A stretch of 64,000 bases of DNA from Colletotrichum lupini (lineage: Eukaryota > Ascomycota > Sordariomycetes > Glomerellales > Glomerellaceae), in contig NC_064672.1 of assembly GCF_023278565.1 (NCBI RefSeq), forward strand, positions 5,642,001-5,706,000, given 5' to 3'. Shown here piece by piece: positions 48,339 through 59,582 of the stretch (position 1 is its first letter; the number at the start of each line of letters is the position of its first letter). The notes under the pieces were generated by a model, which worked only from the letters and a program-made list of their open reading frames with translations, searched no databases and was not told the origin of the DNA. Made by a program: the position numbers and the translations under genes.

Positions 48339-49181
48339 ATGTCAAATGTGGACACATCAATCGGCACGCGTACCACGGGTGCCGCAGCCGACTTCGCAGC
48401 AAAGCACTCGGAAGAGCACCCATTGAAGCTCTACGGCGGCTGGTTCTGCCCCTTTGTCCAGCGATCATGGATCGTCCTCCACGAAAAACAGATTCCCCAC
48501 CAGTACATCGAGATTAACCCGTACAAGAAGGATCCCGAGTTCCTAAAGATGAACCCTCGGGGGCTGGTCCCGACCTTGGCCGTTCCCGTGGATGTGAAGG
48601 GCAACGAGCAACGACCGCTCTACGACAGCACTGTGGTTTCCGAGTACCTTGAGGAAGCATATGCCGGGAACAACTATGGGCCGCACCTTCTCCCGGAGGC
48701 GGCGTATGATCGTGCGAGGTGCCGGTTGTGGATCGATCACATCAACTCTCGCGTCGTGCCGGCATTTTACAAATTTATTCAGCACACTCCAGAGAAGGAG
48801 TACAGCATCGAAAAAGCACGTGATGAGTTCTTGGGTCACATCAAAACTTTGACTGCACAGATGGATTCCGAAGGTCCCTGGTTCTTGGGAAAGACATTCA
48901 GTCTCGTGGACGTGATGATAGCCCCTTGGGCCATGCGTCTGTTCCTATTCGATCATTACAAGCCAGGAGGACTTGGGATCCCCTCTGAAGGGGAAGGCGG
49001 CGATGATGAAGCGGTATGGAAGAGGTGGAGGCAATGGTACGATGCTATCAAAGAGAGGCAAAGCGTAAAGGATACGCTAAGTGACGGTGATGCCTATATT
49101 GAGGTGTACAAACGGTACGCTGAGGACAAGACCAACTCGGGGGTGGGACAGGCAACAAGAGGTGGAGGAAAGTTGCCTTGA
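48339..49181 (+). CDS. Glutathione S-transferase, omega-like
   Basis: Single exon, 280 aa. The true ATG is at 48339 (GCAACATGTC); the frame upstream opens only on GTG. The thioredoxin-like N-terminal domain has LKLYGGWFCPFVQRSW, with Cys37 in the CPF position used as catalytic cysteine by omega-class enzymes, followed by NPRGLVPTLAVP (cis-Pro glutathione site) and YDSTVVSEYLEE. The all-helical C-terminal domain follows. Omega enzymes act as thiol transferases, dehydroascorbate reductases or deglutathionylases rather than classical conjugating enzymes. It is the first gene of the proline island, same strand as the proline dehydrogenase; a shared role is inference only. Confidence 0.92.
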   Translation: MSNVDTSIGTRTTGAAADFAAKHSEEHPLKLYGGWFCPFVQRSWIVLHEKQIPHQYIEINPYKKDPEFLKMNPRGLVPTLAVPVDVKGNEQRPLYDSTVVSEYLEEAYAGNNYGPHLLPEAAYDRARCRLWIDHINSRVVPAFYKFIQHTPEKEYSIEKARDEFLGHIKTLTAQMDSEGPWFLGKTFSLVDVMIAPWAMRLFLFDHYKPGGLGIPSEGEGGDDEAVWKRWRQWYDAIKERQSVKDTLSDGDAYIEVYKRYAEDKTNSGVGQATRGGGKLP

Positions 49182-50019
49182 GGAGATCTCTCTGATCAAT
49201 AGCGACTATACAACCCGCCACTATCTGCCCCATATGGTCAAGGTAGCCGGCGGTATTTGTATAGACCCCTCAACGGAGCGAATGCCGGGCTTATACCAAT
49301 CCCTTGGTTTGGATTTTCCGACAATGCATCTCGACAATGCATCTGCAACTAGTCATTGACTGATCACTAGACCATTTCACTTAGTCAAAGGAATCAAGGG
49401 GTGCTCCGTGATAGGACCTAGGCCGAATCCCCGCGATGCTCGTATCACTCGGCGCATTTTTCGTACCTGCCACCCGTTGCCCCGACTTAGACTATCATCG
49501 GCCCCCTCTCCGACTCAACCCATCCGGATTCGAAACCGACCAGTCGCTCAAAGATCCGTCCACCCCCACAAACATGACCCAAAACAATCGGATTCCAAGG
49601 CCGGTTTTGGTTTCAGCGAACCTTCGTTCTAGCCCGTCATCACGGACCCCCGAGATGTGCCACCGGAAGCGCACACTGCATGCACACCTATCTTTGTCAC
49701 CTCGTGACAGCCAGACATGAATGCCTGTGCTATCTTACCCCGCGTTGTTAAGCGGGGTATCGATAAGCTGGCATCGGAATCCACGTGGCTGTGTGTCTAT
49801 TGAGTTTCCAAAGGAGTATACGCATTCTGACACTTCCGATGTCGTTGGGAGCGTCTGATGGATCAGCTATGCGTTGGTGTGTAGGAAAGGGAACTGGTAC
49901 GGCTCACCAGGATGGACCACGATGTGCCACATGCCACATCATAAAGGCAATGCGTCCGCTCTAGTAGATACTATTGAGTTCAAGTCAGAATAATCATCAT
50001 CACATCAGTAATTCTCACC
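49182..50019 (+). promoter_or_regulatory. Intergenic region upstream of proline dehydrogenase
   Basis: 838 bp, no supported coding frame. The last 60 bp before the ATG are A/C-rich with TCACC directly before the start. Confidence 0.45.
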
Positions 50020-51506
50020 ATGAAGCCTTCATACTGCAAATCCTCCCTCACGGCAGGAAAGCCTGTTAGCCGCCATGTCACAACCGCATTCTCAAAGACG
50101 ACTAGACCAAGGTCACTCTCTACAGCACCCCTAGTTGCAGACAAGGCGACTGGTATTGTCACACCTTCTACTTTGGCAGCTCTGCCCACACCAGTTCTCA
50201 TGAGGTCTCTTTTGGTCTCTGCCATCTCCTCAAAGCCTATGCTCCTCGGCCCTTCACTCGCAGCGCTATCATTCTTCACAAGACCAAACAGAGGATTCTT
50301 CACAGATGTCGACAGAAACCCTGTTCTTCACTCTTTGCTCAAGAGCGTTTTTTACAAGCAGTTCTGTGCGGGAGAGACACCAAAGGAGACGCAAGAGACC
50401 ATGCGGCACCTGAGATTTATGGGTTTCCGCGGTACAATCCTCACATACGCGAAAGAAACAATTTTTGATGCAAAGACGAACGTGGAGCACGGCTTGGGTA
50501 TCGAGTCGGAGGATCTGACAAAGAGTGGTCTCGATTCTACCATCGAGTCCTGGAGGCAGGGTGTTTTGGAGACTGTCGATCTACTTGGTGATGGCGATCA
50601 ACTTGCTCTCAAGTAAGCTAAAAATCACTTATACGCCTTATGATACCTGACGATTTGCTAACATTGCCAACTCGCAGACTTACAGGAGCCGGCCCTCGTG
50701 TCACAGAAGCTTTTGCCGCAAGGCAGCTGCCTCCCCAACAAATGATGCAAGCCCTCGAAGAAGTGAGCCAAAGATGCAAAGACCGTGGCGTGAGACTCCT
50801 CCTTGACGCCGAGTCTCAACACTTCCAATGGGGCATCTTCCTTGCAGGCATGGAACTGATGCGCAAATTCAACCGCGACGGCTACGCTACGATTTACAAC
50901 ACTTACCAGGCATATCTCAAGAGCACTCCGACCACCCTGGCCAAGCACCTGGAGATGGCCAACCAAGAAGGCTTCACGCACGGCCTGAAGCTAGTCAGAG
51001 GCGCCTACATGGGCTTCGACGAGCGGTCCCTGATTCACGACACAAAGAAGGATACTGATAACGCCTACAACAGCATCGCGCAGGGTGCCCTTAGGCGGCA
51101 CATTGGAGAATATGGAGCCCCGGGCGGCAAGCCGTTCCCCTCGCTCAACCTCTTCCTGGCGAGTCACAACAAGGAGAGCGTGGTCACGGCGCACAAGCTC
51201 CACCAGCAGAGGCTAAAGGAAGGACTCCCGACGGTGCCGGTTGGTTTCGCGCAGCTGCAGGGCATGTCGGACGAGGTCAGCTTCTCGCTGCTGGCGCTCA
51301 AGGAGGAGGGGAGCCAAGACCCTTCGCCGCAGGTGTGGAAATGCTCGACGTGGGGCAGCATGGGCGAGTGCGTGGCGTATCTTTTGCGGAGGGCGGTGGA
51401 GAACCGGGATGCCGTTTCCAGGACGGTGGACGAGTATGCGGCGCTCAAGGCGGAGGTGGGCAGGAGACTGCGGTCTAGATTCTTCCGGTCTCGGACTGTT
51501 GGCTAA
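50020..51506 (+). CDS. prnD: Proline dehydrogenase (proline oxidase), mitochondrial
   Basis: FAD enzyme of the mitochondrial inner membrane that oxidises L-proline to P5C and passes electrons to the respiratory chain; first step of proline catabolism. Exons 50020-50612 and 50678-51506 give 473 aa. The N-terminus is basic and Ser/Thr-rich, a mitochondrial presequence. Family motifs are intact: LKLTGAGPRVTEAF around the splice site, RGVRLLLDAESQHFQ (beta-barrel strand), YNTYQAYLK, KLVRGAYMGFDER (FAD/proline pocket), SHNKESVVTAH, and the C-terminal helix GECVAYLLRRAVENRDAV with the substrate-binding RRAxEN element. The symbol follows the Aspergillus prn naming (yeast PUT1); a second housekeeping copy may exist elsewhere. 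Confidence 0.96.
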
Positions 51507-51931
51507 AGATAGCAAATCGATCTTTCTTCGTTAATCGTTAATCTTATCTGACATGTGTGGGTCTCTCGTGATATGTTCCGAGTAAAGAGACTCAGAGAGA
51601 GAGAGTGCCGTGACTCCGTGAGGTCGATGTTGTGTCGGATGGCCTCCCGTATATCAACCCCACTTGATTAGCTTCGTGGCGGGGAATCTCCCGTCCAGCG
51701 CCGGTGTGAGGGGTAGCTACTAGGACCAGGGTAGCTTTATCGCACTCGATTCACATCAAGATAGTAGGGGGAGGGGCATTTCTTCAGTTCAACTCAGAGC
51801 AGTCGGCCGAAAAAGGTATCGGACAAACAACAACTTCAACCAAGCGAGAATTAGCCCAGATTCCCCTCAACCCCCAGCCTCTCATCAGCCGGCAAACAGT
51901 ACACATCTCACATTAGACCACAAGAGTCAAC
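51507..51931 (+). promoter_or_regulatory. Intergenic region upstream of P5C reductase
   Basis: 425 bp including a (GA)n run at about 51594-51604. No coding frame. Confidence 0.45.
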
Positions 51932-52890
51932 ATGGAAGCATTCAAGGATGTCAAGCTGTGCATTTTGGGTTGTGGTAAGTTACTATCATATGAGATTGAT
52001 CGTTCGAACTACCTATGCTAATCAACCGGTACATAGGTAACCTAGGGATTCCCATTCTGAAATCACTGCTGGAAGACAACACCCTCCCCATCACTCAATT
52101 CATCGCATGTGTTCGAAGCGAAAAGTCTGAAGAGGCCCTAAAGACACGCTTCTCCAGTGCAGGAGACAAGCTCGTGGTTTCAAGGGGCGACAACATTGCG
52201 GCCTTGCAAAAATCGGATGTTGTAGTGCTAGGAGTGGACCCCGCGGATGTCGAAGAAGTTCTGTCCAAGCCGGGTACGAAAGAGGCTTTGAAAGACAAGC
52301 TTCCGATCAGCGTAGCCGCCGGCTGGACTCGAGGCAAGCTAGAAGCTACGATATACGGAAGCGAAACGACATCCGAGAACACAGAGGACCGGGCTTGGGT
52401 CGTTCGGACGCTCCCCAACATTGCGGCTATGGTCTCTCAGTCCCTTACTGCGATCGAGATCTCGGAGCCATCAGTGCCAGCCAAGTACATGGAGCTCACC
52501 GAAGCCATCTTCAATAAGATTGGCAAGACGGTGAAGATTGCGCCGAAGCTGATGAACGCTACGACCGCCGTGGGAGGATCTACGCCAGCCTTCTTTGCAG
52601 TCATCGCAGATGCTCTCATCGATGCTTCCGTTGCCGTCGGTGTTCCAAGGGATCTTGCACAGACTATGATCTTCCAGTCCATGCTGGGTAGCGCGACACT
52701 CATGCAGAACGGTCTGCAACCAGGCAGCCTGAGAGATCAAGGAACATCACCGGAAGGGTGCACAATCGGAGGCCTGATGGTCTTGGAGGAAGGGGCTGTA
52801 AGAGGACACCTTGGAAAGGCTTTGAGAGAGGCTGTGACAGTCGCTCGTCTCATGGGTAGCGATCCTCACCCCAATGATACCAGGCATTAG
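51932..52890 (+). CDS. Pyrroline-5-carboxylate reductase
   Basis: NAD(P)H-dependent reduction of P5C to proline. Exons 51932-51974 and 52037-52890 give 298 aa. The intron falls inside the nucleotide-binding loop and splicing restores LCILGCGNLGIPILKSL with the GxGxxG turn. The second domain carries the family core: LMNATTAVGGSTPAFF, ADALIDASVAVGVPRDLA, then the signature LRDQGTSPEGCTIGGLMVLEE and the final ALREAVTVARLMG. All substrate-contact motifs look intact. No mitochondrial presequence is evident, so it is probably cytosolic. Placing the biosynthetic enzyme beside the two catabolic enzymes suggests a dedicated paralogue, either for a proline-P5C redox cycle or for a different cyclic imine. 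Confidence 0.95.
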
Positions 52891-53014
52891 TTCAGAGGTC
52901 GGACTACCTATTATACAAAAGTTGCATCTTCACACATCGCGATTCACGACTGAGAAATGTGATTGGCACTGCAGAATGCTTTCAATGCTATTATCTCTAT
53001 TTTCTAACCAATTG

Positions 53015-53938
53015 CTATGTGTATGCTGAAAACCATTGCTGGAAGAAAGTTCGCAACTCCAAATTTGCCAAACACCCAATACCGAACGCCGGTATAATTC
53101 TCACACATCGCATCACGATCGTCGACGGCATGTGCTCCCGCGTCCGCGCAACTCGATTAGAGAACGGTAGCCTGCTTTGCCTCTCGTAATAGTCCAGCGC
53201 AATCAGATGAATCGGCGATGCCACGACTTGCGACAACACGGGAACCGTCAGCTGCGTGATTGTCGCCTTGGCATGTGGGGAAGACGTGACAGAGTCCGGG
53301 ATTGCTGCCGATATCCAGTTCGGGAGCGTAAACGACCCAAAGATGGTGACAGCGTCTCTGACGAGGAACGTCGCCGTCGCGGCTCTGGGAAGCTTGCGTG
53401 GGGCCGCCGCCACCACTGCCTTTCCCACCTCGGGAGCGGCGCCGGAGGAGGAACCAAAGATCTCTGCGAAGCGGAGGTCCTTCCACACCCCGAGGGGTAC
53501 GTTGACGAGAAACGTGGAGGCAAAGGTAGCTGTGCTCGCTGCGGCAGCTGCACCGTCGAACCTCTCGGCCACGGTGGTGGCGGCGTTGGCTGTGACGTAG
53601 GTTGCTGCGTACAGGGTCCAGACGATCCCGAGGGGCCGGGCGAAGAAGAAGCCGCGGGGTCGACGGATGGCGGAGCGTAGTTGGGCGTGGAGCCCTCGGA
53701 TGAGGGGCCGCCCTGTTGTTGTCCGCTCGACTACCGCTCTGCAAACGGTTTTTGTTTAGTCAATGGAATTCCAAGGGTCCTGGGCAGATTTATCTTACCG
53801 ATCTAGGATTGTGATTGCCGGAGAGATGAGGATTGCGGAGATGGTGCCAGCCGCGAGGTCACCCGCCAAGTTTCCCCAGACGGAACATGGTTCGTGGTCG
53901 TTGTGTTCCAGACCTTGTTGAGTCTCAAGCCGAGTCAT
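53015..53938 (-). CDS. Divergent mitochondrial-carrier-like membrane protein
   Basis: Exons 53938-53799 and 53738-53015 give 287 aa. Translation shows a three-fold pattern: SPAITILDR (Pro at 40), VPLGVWKDLR (Pro at 128) and SPIHLIALDYYER (Pro at 222), each following a hydrophobic stretch and spaced about 90 residues, with loops in between. That matches the tripartite design and ~300-aa size of the SLC25 mitochondrial carrier family, although the canonical P-x-[DE]-x-x-[KR] signature is degenerate in all three repeats. It sits opposite to and between P5C reductase and P5C dehydrogenase, sharing a divergent promoter region with the latter. Carrying proline, P5C or glutamate is a guess. It may instead be an unrelated membrane protein. 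Confidence 0.75.
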
Positions 53939-54752
53939 TCTCACAAGCGTTTTGGGTAGGAGAGCGCAGACAGTCTTCCATGCTTGGTAGACGTGGCTAA
54001 CGCCTTACTTATCTCTATTCTACACCCATTGCATACCCACAACTCCGCTAATTGAGACAGATGTGCTACGGATGGCCCGTGATAGATAGCCATTTCCTGG
54101 ATTTAACAGCATTGTGACTGCTTCAAACTTGTCTTCCAAGTAAGTTGTGAAAGCTGAGCCCCACAACTAACGTTATCGATTTGTCTTCGCCATGACGCCG
54201 CATTTCCTAAAACTTATCAATCAGAACCCATGGCTGTAGCAGCGTAATCGGACTTGTCTCCGTGAAGCCATCGTCGACTACGTAGAACCACCATGTATCA
54301 AGATAGGACTCTAACCGCGATGGAGCACGGGAACAGACGCCGCCGGATGCAACTGTCAAAGACCCCCAACCTCCGATTTTGCGGGGAAATGCACCATGAC
54401 TCCGCACCGGCGGGGGCCCTGCATGTAGATATCGGCAGGGCGTCCGCAACCCCTCCGCTCCGGGATCTACCCCCGTCCGATCTCGGCATGATTGTGAAGA
54501 TGACATCGATTGTGATCTTGATTGGTTCACGATGCCATATAGCTATCGGGAGCTTGACCGGCCTAGTGCAGCAGCCATTGTCAAATAAGACGATGAGACT
54601 GCGAAGCTGTCATATGATCTCAAGCAGTATCAGCAAGCTCTCCTCATCAAAAGCACAGGTTCATCACCCATAATCACCCCATCGACACTCAAGACGAAAT
54701 CTTCGTGTATCATTTTCTATCTTTGAGCTTTATACCCATACAATCAGTCAGA
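53939..54752. promoter_or_regulatory. Divergent promoter region, carrier-like gene / P5C dehydrogenase
   Basis: 814 bp. The stretch 54330-54490 is rich in CGG/CCG triplets, the half-site of Zn2Cys6 regulators, on both strands. A 126-codon frame at 54293-54673 has no recognisable domain and is not called. Confidence 0.4.
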
Positions 54753-56690
54753 ATGCAAGTCCACAGCGTCATGAGGTCTGCGAGACCAGTTGGATCTCTG
54801 AGATCAGGATTGCGCCCTACCACAGCCCCGGTCGCTCTTACACAAAGAAGGACGAAGGCGACTGCGCCATTCAGACTTCCCGACCCCAGAAACGAGCCCA
54901 ACGTGAGTTTTAAACCGAATCTGAGGAGGTACGCTCAGGGATTGGCTAATGATCATTTTGCAGCCCACATACACAAAGAACTCTCCCGAGCGCGCAAAGC
55001 TCGAGGAGGCCCTCAAGAAGCTGCGCACCCAGCTGCCCGCCAAGAGCGACCTTTTCTTCGGCGGCCAGACCCAAGTCGCGGCCAAGTCTTTCGACACCGT
55101 TCTTCCCTCCGAGCACAAGACCAAGTTCTCCAACTTCCCCCTCGCATCCAAGGAGCAGGTTTCGTCAGCAATTGAGTCGGCGCTGGAGGCAAAGGAGAGC
55201 TGGCAGAACACCCCCTTCGTCGACCGGGCTGCCATCTTCCAAAAGGCGGCAGAGCTCGCCGTGACCAAATACCGCTATGAGCTCATCGCGGCGACCATGC
55301 TCGGCCAAGGCAAGAACATGTGGCAGGGAGAGATTGACGCGGCTGCCGAGTTGGCCGACTTCTTCAGACTCAACTGCAACTTCGCGGCAGAGATTCTTGA
55401 GAAGCAGCCCACCCGTGGTTCTGACGGCATGTGGAGGTATGTGGATCAAGCGATGATTTTCAATGAATTTGATACTGACAAAAACTTTTAGTCGCCTGGA
55501 ATGGCGTCCTCTGGAGGGTTTTGTCTACGCCATCTCCCCCTTCAACTTCACTGCCATTGGCGGTAACCTCATTTCCGGCCCCGCGCTGATGGGCAACGTT
55601 GTCGTCTGGAAGCCTTCACCCAGCAACATCTACGCCAGCCAGATCCTCTACAACATCCTCCTTGAGGCTGGTCTGCCCCCCAACGTCATTCAGTTCGTCC
55701 CCGGTGACGCCGAGGAAGTCACTGACGTTGTCCTTAACCACCGCGAATTCGCCGGCCTCAACTTCGTCGGCTCCTCCGACGTCTTCCGCTCCCTGTACGC
55801 CAGAATCGGCGAGGGCATCGGCAAGAAGACCTACCGCGAGTTCCCCCGTGTCGTCGGCGAGACTAGCGGCAAGAACTTCCACCTCATCCACCCGACCGCT
55901 GACATCGAGCACGCCGTCAACCACACTATCCGCGGCGCCTTCGAGTACCAGGGCCAGAAGTGTTCCGCCACCTCCCGCGTCTACCTCCCTGAGTCTAAGG
56001 CCGAGGAGTTCATCTCCAGCTTGAAGTCCAAGGTCGAGGAGATTACTATTGGAAGCCCCGACGGCAAGCTAGATGCCTTCATGGGCCCCGTCATCCACGA
56101 ACGCTCCTTCAACAAGATCAAGAACATTATCGACGAGAGCAATAAGGATTCTTCCCTTAAGCTGGTGGTCGGCGGCACCTACGACGGCTCCGACGGATAC
56201 TACGTCAACCCCACTGTCTACGTGGCCGACTCTCCGGACCACCGCCTCTTCAACGAGGAGATCTTCGGCCCCGTCCTGGCCATCTCCACCTACCCCGATG
56301 CCGAGTGGTCCTCCACTCTGAAGAAGGTCGACCAGAGCGGAGGCGGCTTCGCCCTGACCGGCGCCGTGTTCGCTAACGACAGACGCGCCATCCGTGAGGC
56401 CGAGGATGCCCTGCGCTACTCTGCAGGCAACTTCTACATCAGTGAGTTTACCCATGTTCCCTTCCCCACCACTAACGTCAACGTGTATCCATTTGCTAAC
56501 TCCAAACCCTCTCTCAGACTGCAAGACCACCGCTGCCCTGATCGGCCAGCAGTCCTTCGGCGGTGCCCGCGCCAGTGGCACCAACGACAAGGCAGGAAGC
56601 GCAGACGTCATGCGTCGCTTCGTCAGCCCCAGATTGATCAAGGAGGAGTTCTTCCCTCAGACAGAGTTCCTGTACCCTAGCAACAAATAA
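54753..56690 (+). CDS. prnC: Delta-1-pyrroline-5-carboxylate dehydrogenase, mitochondrial
   Basis: NAD-dependent oxidation of P5C (as glutamate semialdehyde) to glutamate, second step of proline catabolism in the mitochondrial matrix. Exons 54753-54902, 54964-55436, 55492-56441 and 56518-56690 give 581 aa, the usual length. Residues 1-40 form an Arg-rich presequence with no acids. The ALDH4 fold is clear: Glu331 in VVGETSGKNFHL and catalytic Cys365 in YQGQKCSATSRVY, the cofactor-loop segment SPFNFTAIGGN, NEEIFGPVLAIS, and the C-terminal GQQSFGGARASGTNDKAGS. The symbol follows Aspergillus prn naming (yeast PUT2). Confidence 0.97.
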
Positions 56691-57805
56691 GTGCAGTGTG
56701 TGGGATACCGAATGGGTCGCGGTCACGGTTGCATGCAAAATGGCGCATTGTGTAATTTAGGGATAGTCAAAAAATGAAGAAATTTTACATCCACCCCATT
56801 TCTTGAACATCAAGAGTCCTGCCGCAAATTCGCAAATTGCGCAAAGTAGCGAAGCTACCCTTGTCAAACACCAACCTTGCATCTTAGTATCGTCCCGGAC
56901 GCAAATGCTCTGATTCATTTGGTCAAGTACGGAGACTTGAAGCAACTATCGTCCCACTTGCCAGAGGTGAATTGCCTGGGCGGCGCCGAAGAATTGGTGG
57001 CCTTGGTTTGCTCCATTTCCTGTGGGTTTAAGAAGTGACGTAACATGCTGACTGAGTGTTACGGGAATCACCACAGCGGTAATTTGGTCTTACAGAATGG
57101 GAGTCACATACTTGCAAGTCTACTACCTACACAGTACATACATATCACGCGTCAGTTCTACCAGCGATAGGAAAACCAGGAATGTGTTCCTTGAAACCAT
57201 GTGATATCGCTATCGCAAACCATACTCTCGTCTTTTACGTCTTGATCTCGTTGCCGAACATTACTACGCAATCATGAAAGCTTGTGGCTGGGCGGTAAGA
57301 TGACCGGCTGGATGGCCGGCGTGTTGGTAAAGTTCCACCCGAGTCAGTTTGACCAATCAAGCGAAGGTTGACCACCGGGTCAGCTCCCGATGTCTCTTGG
57401 ACAGATATCGGCTCACCATCCGCCTTGATAGCCCAGAAATAGAGCCACGCCTCTTGTGCCGCAAACAAGTTCCAGGCCATTCGAGTTGCCCGGCCGTGAA
57501 CAGAGTAACACGGCATTGATTCCACCACGGCCACCACCCCGCTCGACGCGGCTACGCTAACCAACTACCCCATGATGGAGATGGTGCCATGAGTATCTCC
57601 AGTATCTTGGATCCGAAGCCGGGGCAAGGGCCCGAAGCCAGCCGGTCCTGGGAAAGATCACGGAAGGTCATATACGACTGCTTGAAGATATCATACTTCA
57701 ATGGCTAGTAGTGCTGCTCAAGGGCCCTGTATTCACACTGAATCAACAGTGCTTTCATTCGCACAATCCCGTCCTTAATCTCCGCCTTAGCCTCCAACCA
57801 TCATC
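56691..57805 (+). promoter_or_regulatory. Intergenic region upstream of the flavin oxidase
   Basis: 1.1 kb. An 8-bp direct repeat CCGAAGCC occurs at 57613-57620 and 57632-57639, about 170-190 bp before the oxidase ATG, with another CCGG at about 57642. It could be a regulator site. A 109-codon minus-strand frame at 57235-57564 opens on TTG and is not called. Confidence 0.4.
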
Positions 57806-59177
57806 ATGGGTGTCAGTAAATCCGACCCAATCATCATTGTGGGCGCCGGTGCCTTTGGTCTATCTACGGCCTACCACCTGTCTTTGGCTGGCTACACGGA
57901 CATTTCCGTTTTCGACAAGCACGAGCAAATACCTCCCAGGGACTCTGCGGCCAACGATATCAACAAGATCTTCAGGGCTGAGTACGAAGACCCTTTCTAC
58001 ACAAATCTCACTATAGTAAGTTAAACCCCAGTGAGCTGCCTTATCTACTAGGGAAAGCCTCTCTGACTTGCAACAGGAAGCTGCGAAAGCATGGCAAACG
58101 CCTCTTTTCGCACCCTCATTTCACCGGGTAGGGTTTCTTCACTGCGTCTCGGCCAACGCCCCTGAGCGGGCCGCCGAGACTCTGCACAGGTTCCAGAAGG
58201 CCTCAGAAGACCACCCCCTTCTCGCAAAGTACGTGGTGCCCATCAAGGGTGGCCAGGACATCAACTACAATGTCTGGCAGTACGGAGAAGGCCCGTGTTC
58301 CGGCTGGAAGGGCTACCTTAACAAGTTTGACGGATATGTCCACTCTGGCAATGCCCTGATCGCCCTTTACAACGCTACCCGGGTACGGGGCGTAAAGTTC
58401 TTCCTCGGGCAGCACGGTGGCGTACAGGAGATTGTGTACCAGAACACCGGTGCCGGCCGGAAGGCAACCGGCATTAGGACGCAGACTGGCAGTCAGATTT
58501 CGGCGAAGCTCGTGATTGTCGCTACTGGCGCGGCAGCGGCGAGACTTGTTCCAGAGTGCGGCAAGCAGGTCGTTGCCAAGTCTTGGTCTGTCGCTCACGT
58601 CGAGCTGACAGACGACGAGACGTCTGCGCTCCGTGGTATCCCCGTCACCTACGCGCGCGACCTCGGTTTCTACTTCGAGCCGGATCCGAAGACCAACCTG
58701 CTCAAGCTGTGCCCCATGGGCGGAGGATACGTCAACACGGATCCCAAGACGGGAATCTCACTCCCGCCGGCGTATGAGGAGAGCCAGTTTATGCCGCCGC
58801 ACGATCAGGCCAAGGTGCGGCAGCTGCTGGCGGAAACGCTCCCGGCACTCAAGGACCGTCCGCTTATCAAGCAGACCATCTGCTGGTTTGCTGACACGGC
58901 TGATTCGGACTTCATCATCGATTACGTCCCTAAGTCGAGTGACTCCGTGGTGCTCATGTCTGGTGACTCGGGTCACGCCGCGAAGCTGATCCCGCTTGTG
59001 GGTGACTGGGTCAAGAACCTTTTGGAGGCTCCTGATAACAAGCAGCCGGTCGCAAGGTGGCGTTGGAAGGAACCTCAGGAGAAGGAGGCAGGGAAGTGGG
59101 GAGATACCGTTAGCTGGCGCCTCGGAAACACCGAGGAGTTTGCAAAGATCCGCCAGGCAAGGACGTCAAAGTTGTAG
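57806..59177 (+). CDS. FAD-dependent amine oxidase, sarcosine / pipecolate / fructosyl-amino-acid oxidase type
   Basis: Exons 57806-58015 and 58077-59177 give 436 aa. The N-terminal dinucleotide fold reads IIIVGAGAFGLSTAYHLS (GxGxxG), followed by DxH-type FDKHEQIPPRDSAANDINKI. The C-terminal QTICWFADTADSDFIIDY matches the segment whose cysteine binds FAD covalently in monomeric sarcosine oxidase and fructosyl amino acid oxidases. The usual SGHGFKxxP motif appears as SGHAAKLIPLVG. Family members oxidise secondary amines or imino acids (N-methyl, pipecolate, saccharopine, Amadori compounds) with release of hydrogen peroxide. The neighbours suggest a proline-related substrate. No C-terminal SKL; the end is TSKL, whose last three residues (SKL) are a canonical PTS1 peroxisomal signal. 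Confidence 0.9.
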
Positions 59178-59582
59178 ATTATCTATCCACATAGCATTGT
59201 CTTATCATTCATGAACCATGCTTATCCCAGAGGGTTCCCTTGACGTTTAATCTGATTCTGTAAAGAGCTGACAACACGGGGCTTACATCAGTCTTGTCTG
59301 TTGACAGTAAACAGACCGGATTCCTCTCCGAGTTGTCCGCCATAGTCGACAGGCCCCATCCTCGGAGTTCGATCCTGTGATAGTGAAAGAGAGATATCAA
59401 ACTACAAGTATACTTAGGCCTTGAGAAGTTCGGACTAGCTACCGGGCATATTAGCTGTGCGACAGAGGTCACTTGGACTTATGGGCAAATATGAGCTTCG
59501 AAGCAAAAGCAAGTACATGTACATTCGGCAAGGTTCCAAAATGGGAGATAACGCCGCCATGAAATTGACAGGTCTTCTTGAT
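59178..59582. other. Convergent 3' intergenic region
   Basis: Between the oxidase (+) and the truncated regulator (-); no supported frame. Confidence 0.5.

Noticed and set aside
53177..53680. 167-codon plus-strand frame
   Set aside because: It is the antisense shadow of the carrier-like gene, whose spliced minus-strand frame is coherent.
54293..54673. 126-codon plus-strand frame before P5C dehydrogenase
   Set aside because: No domain, high CGG content, sits in the divergent promoter; an overlapping minus-strand frame looks equally meaningless.
57235..57564. 109-codon minus-strand frame upstream of the flavin oxidase
   Set aside because: No ATG start (opens on TTG), no motif, lies in a promoter region.
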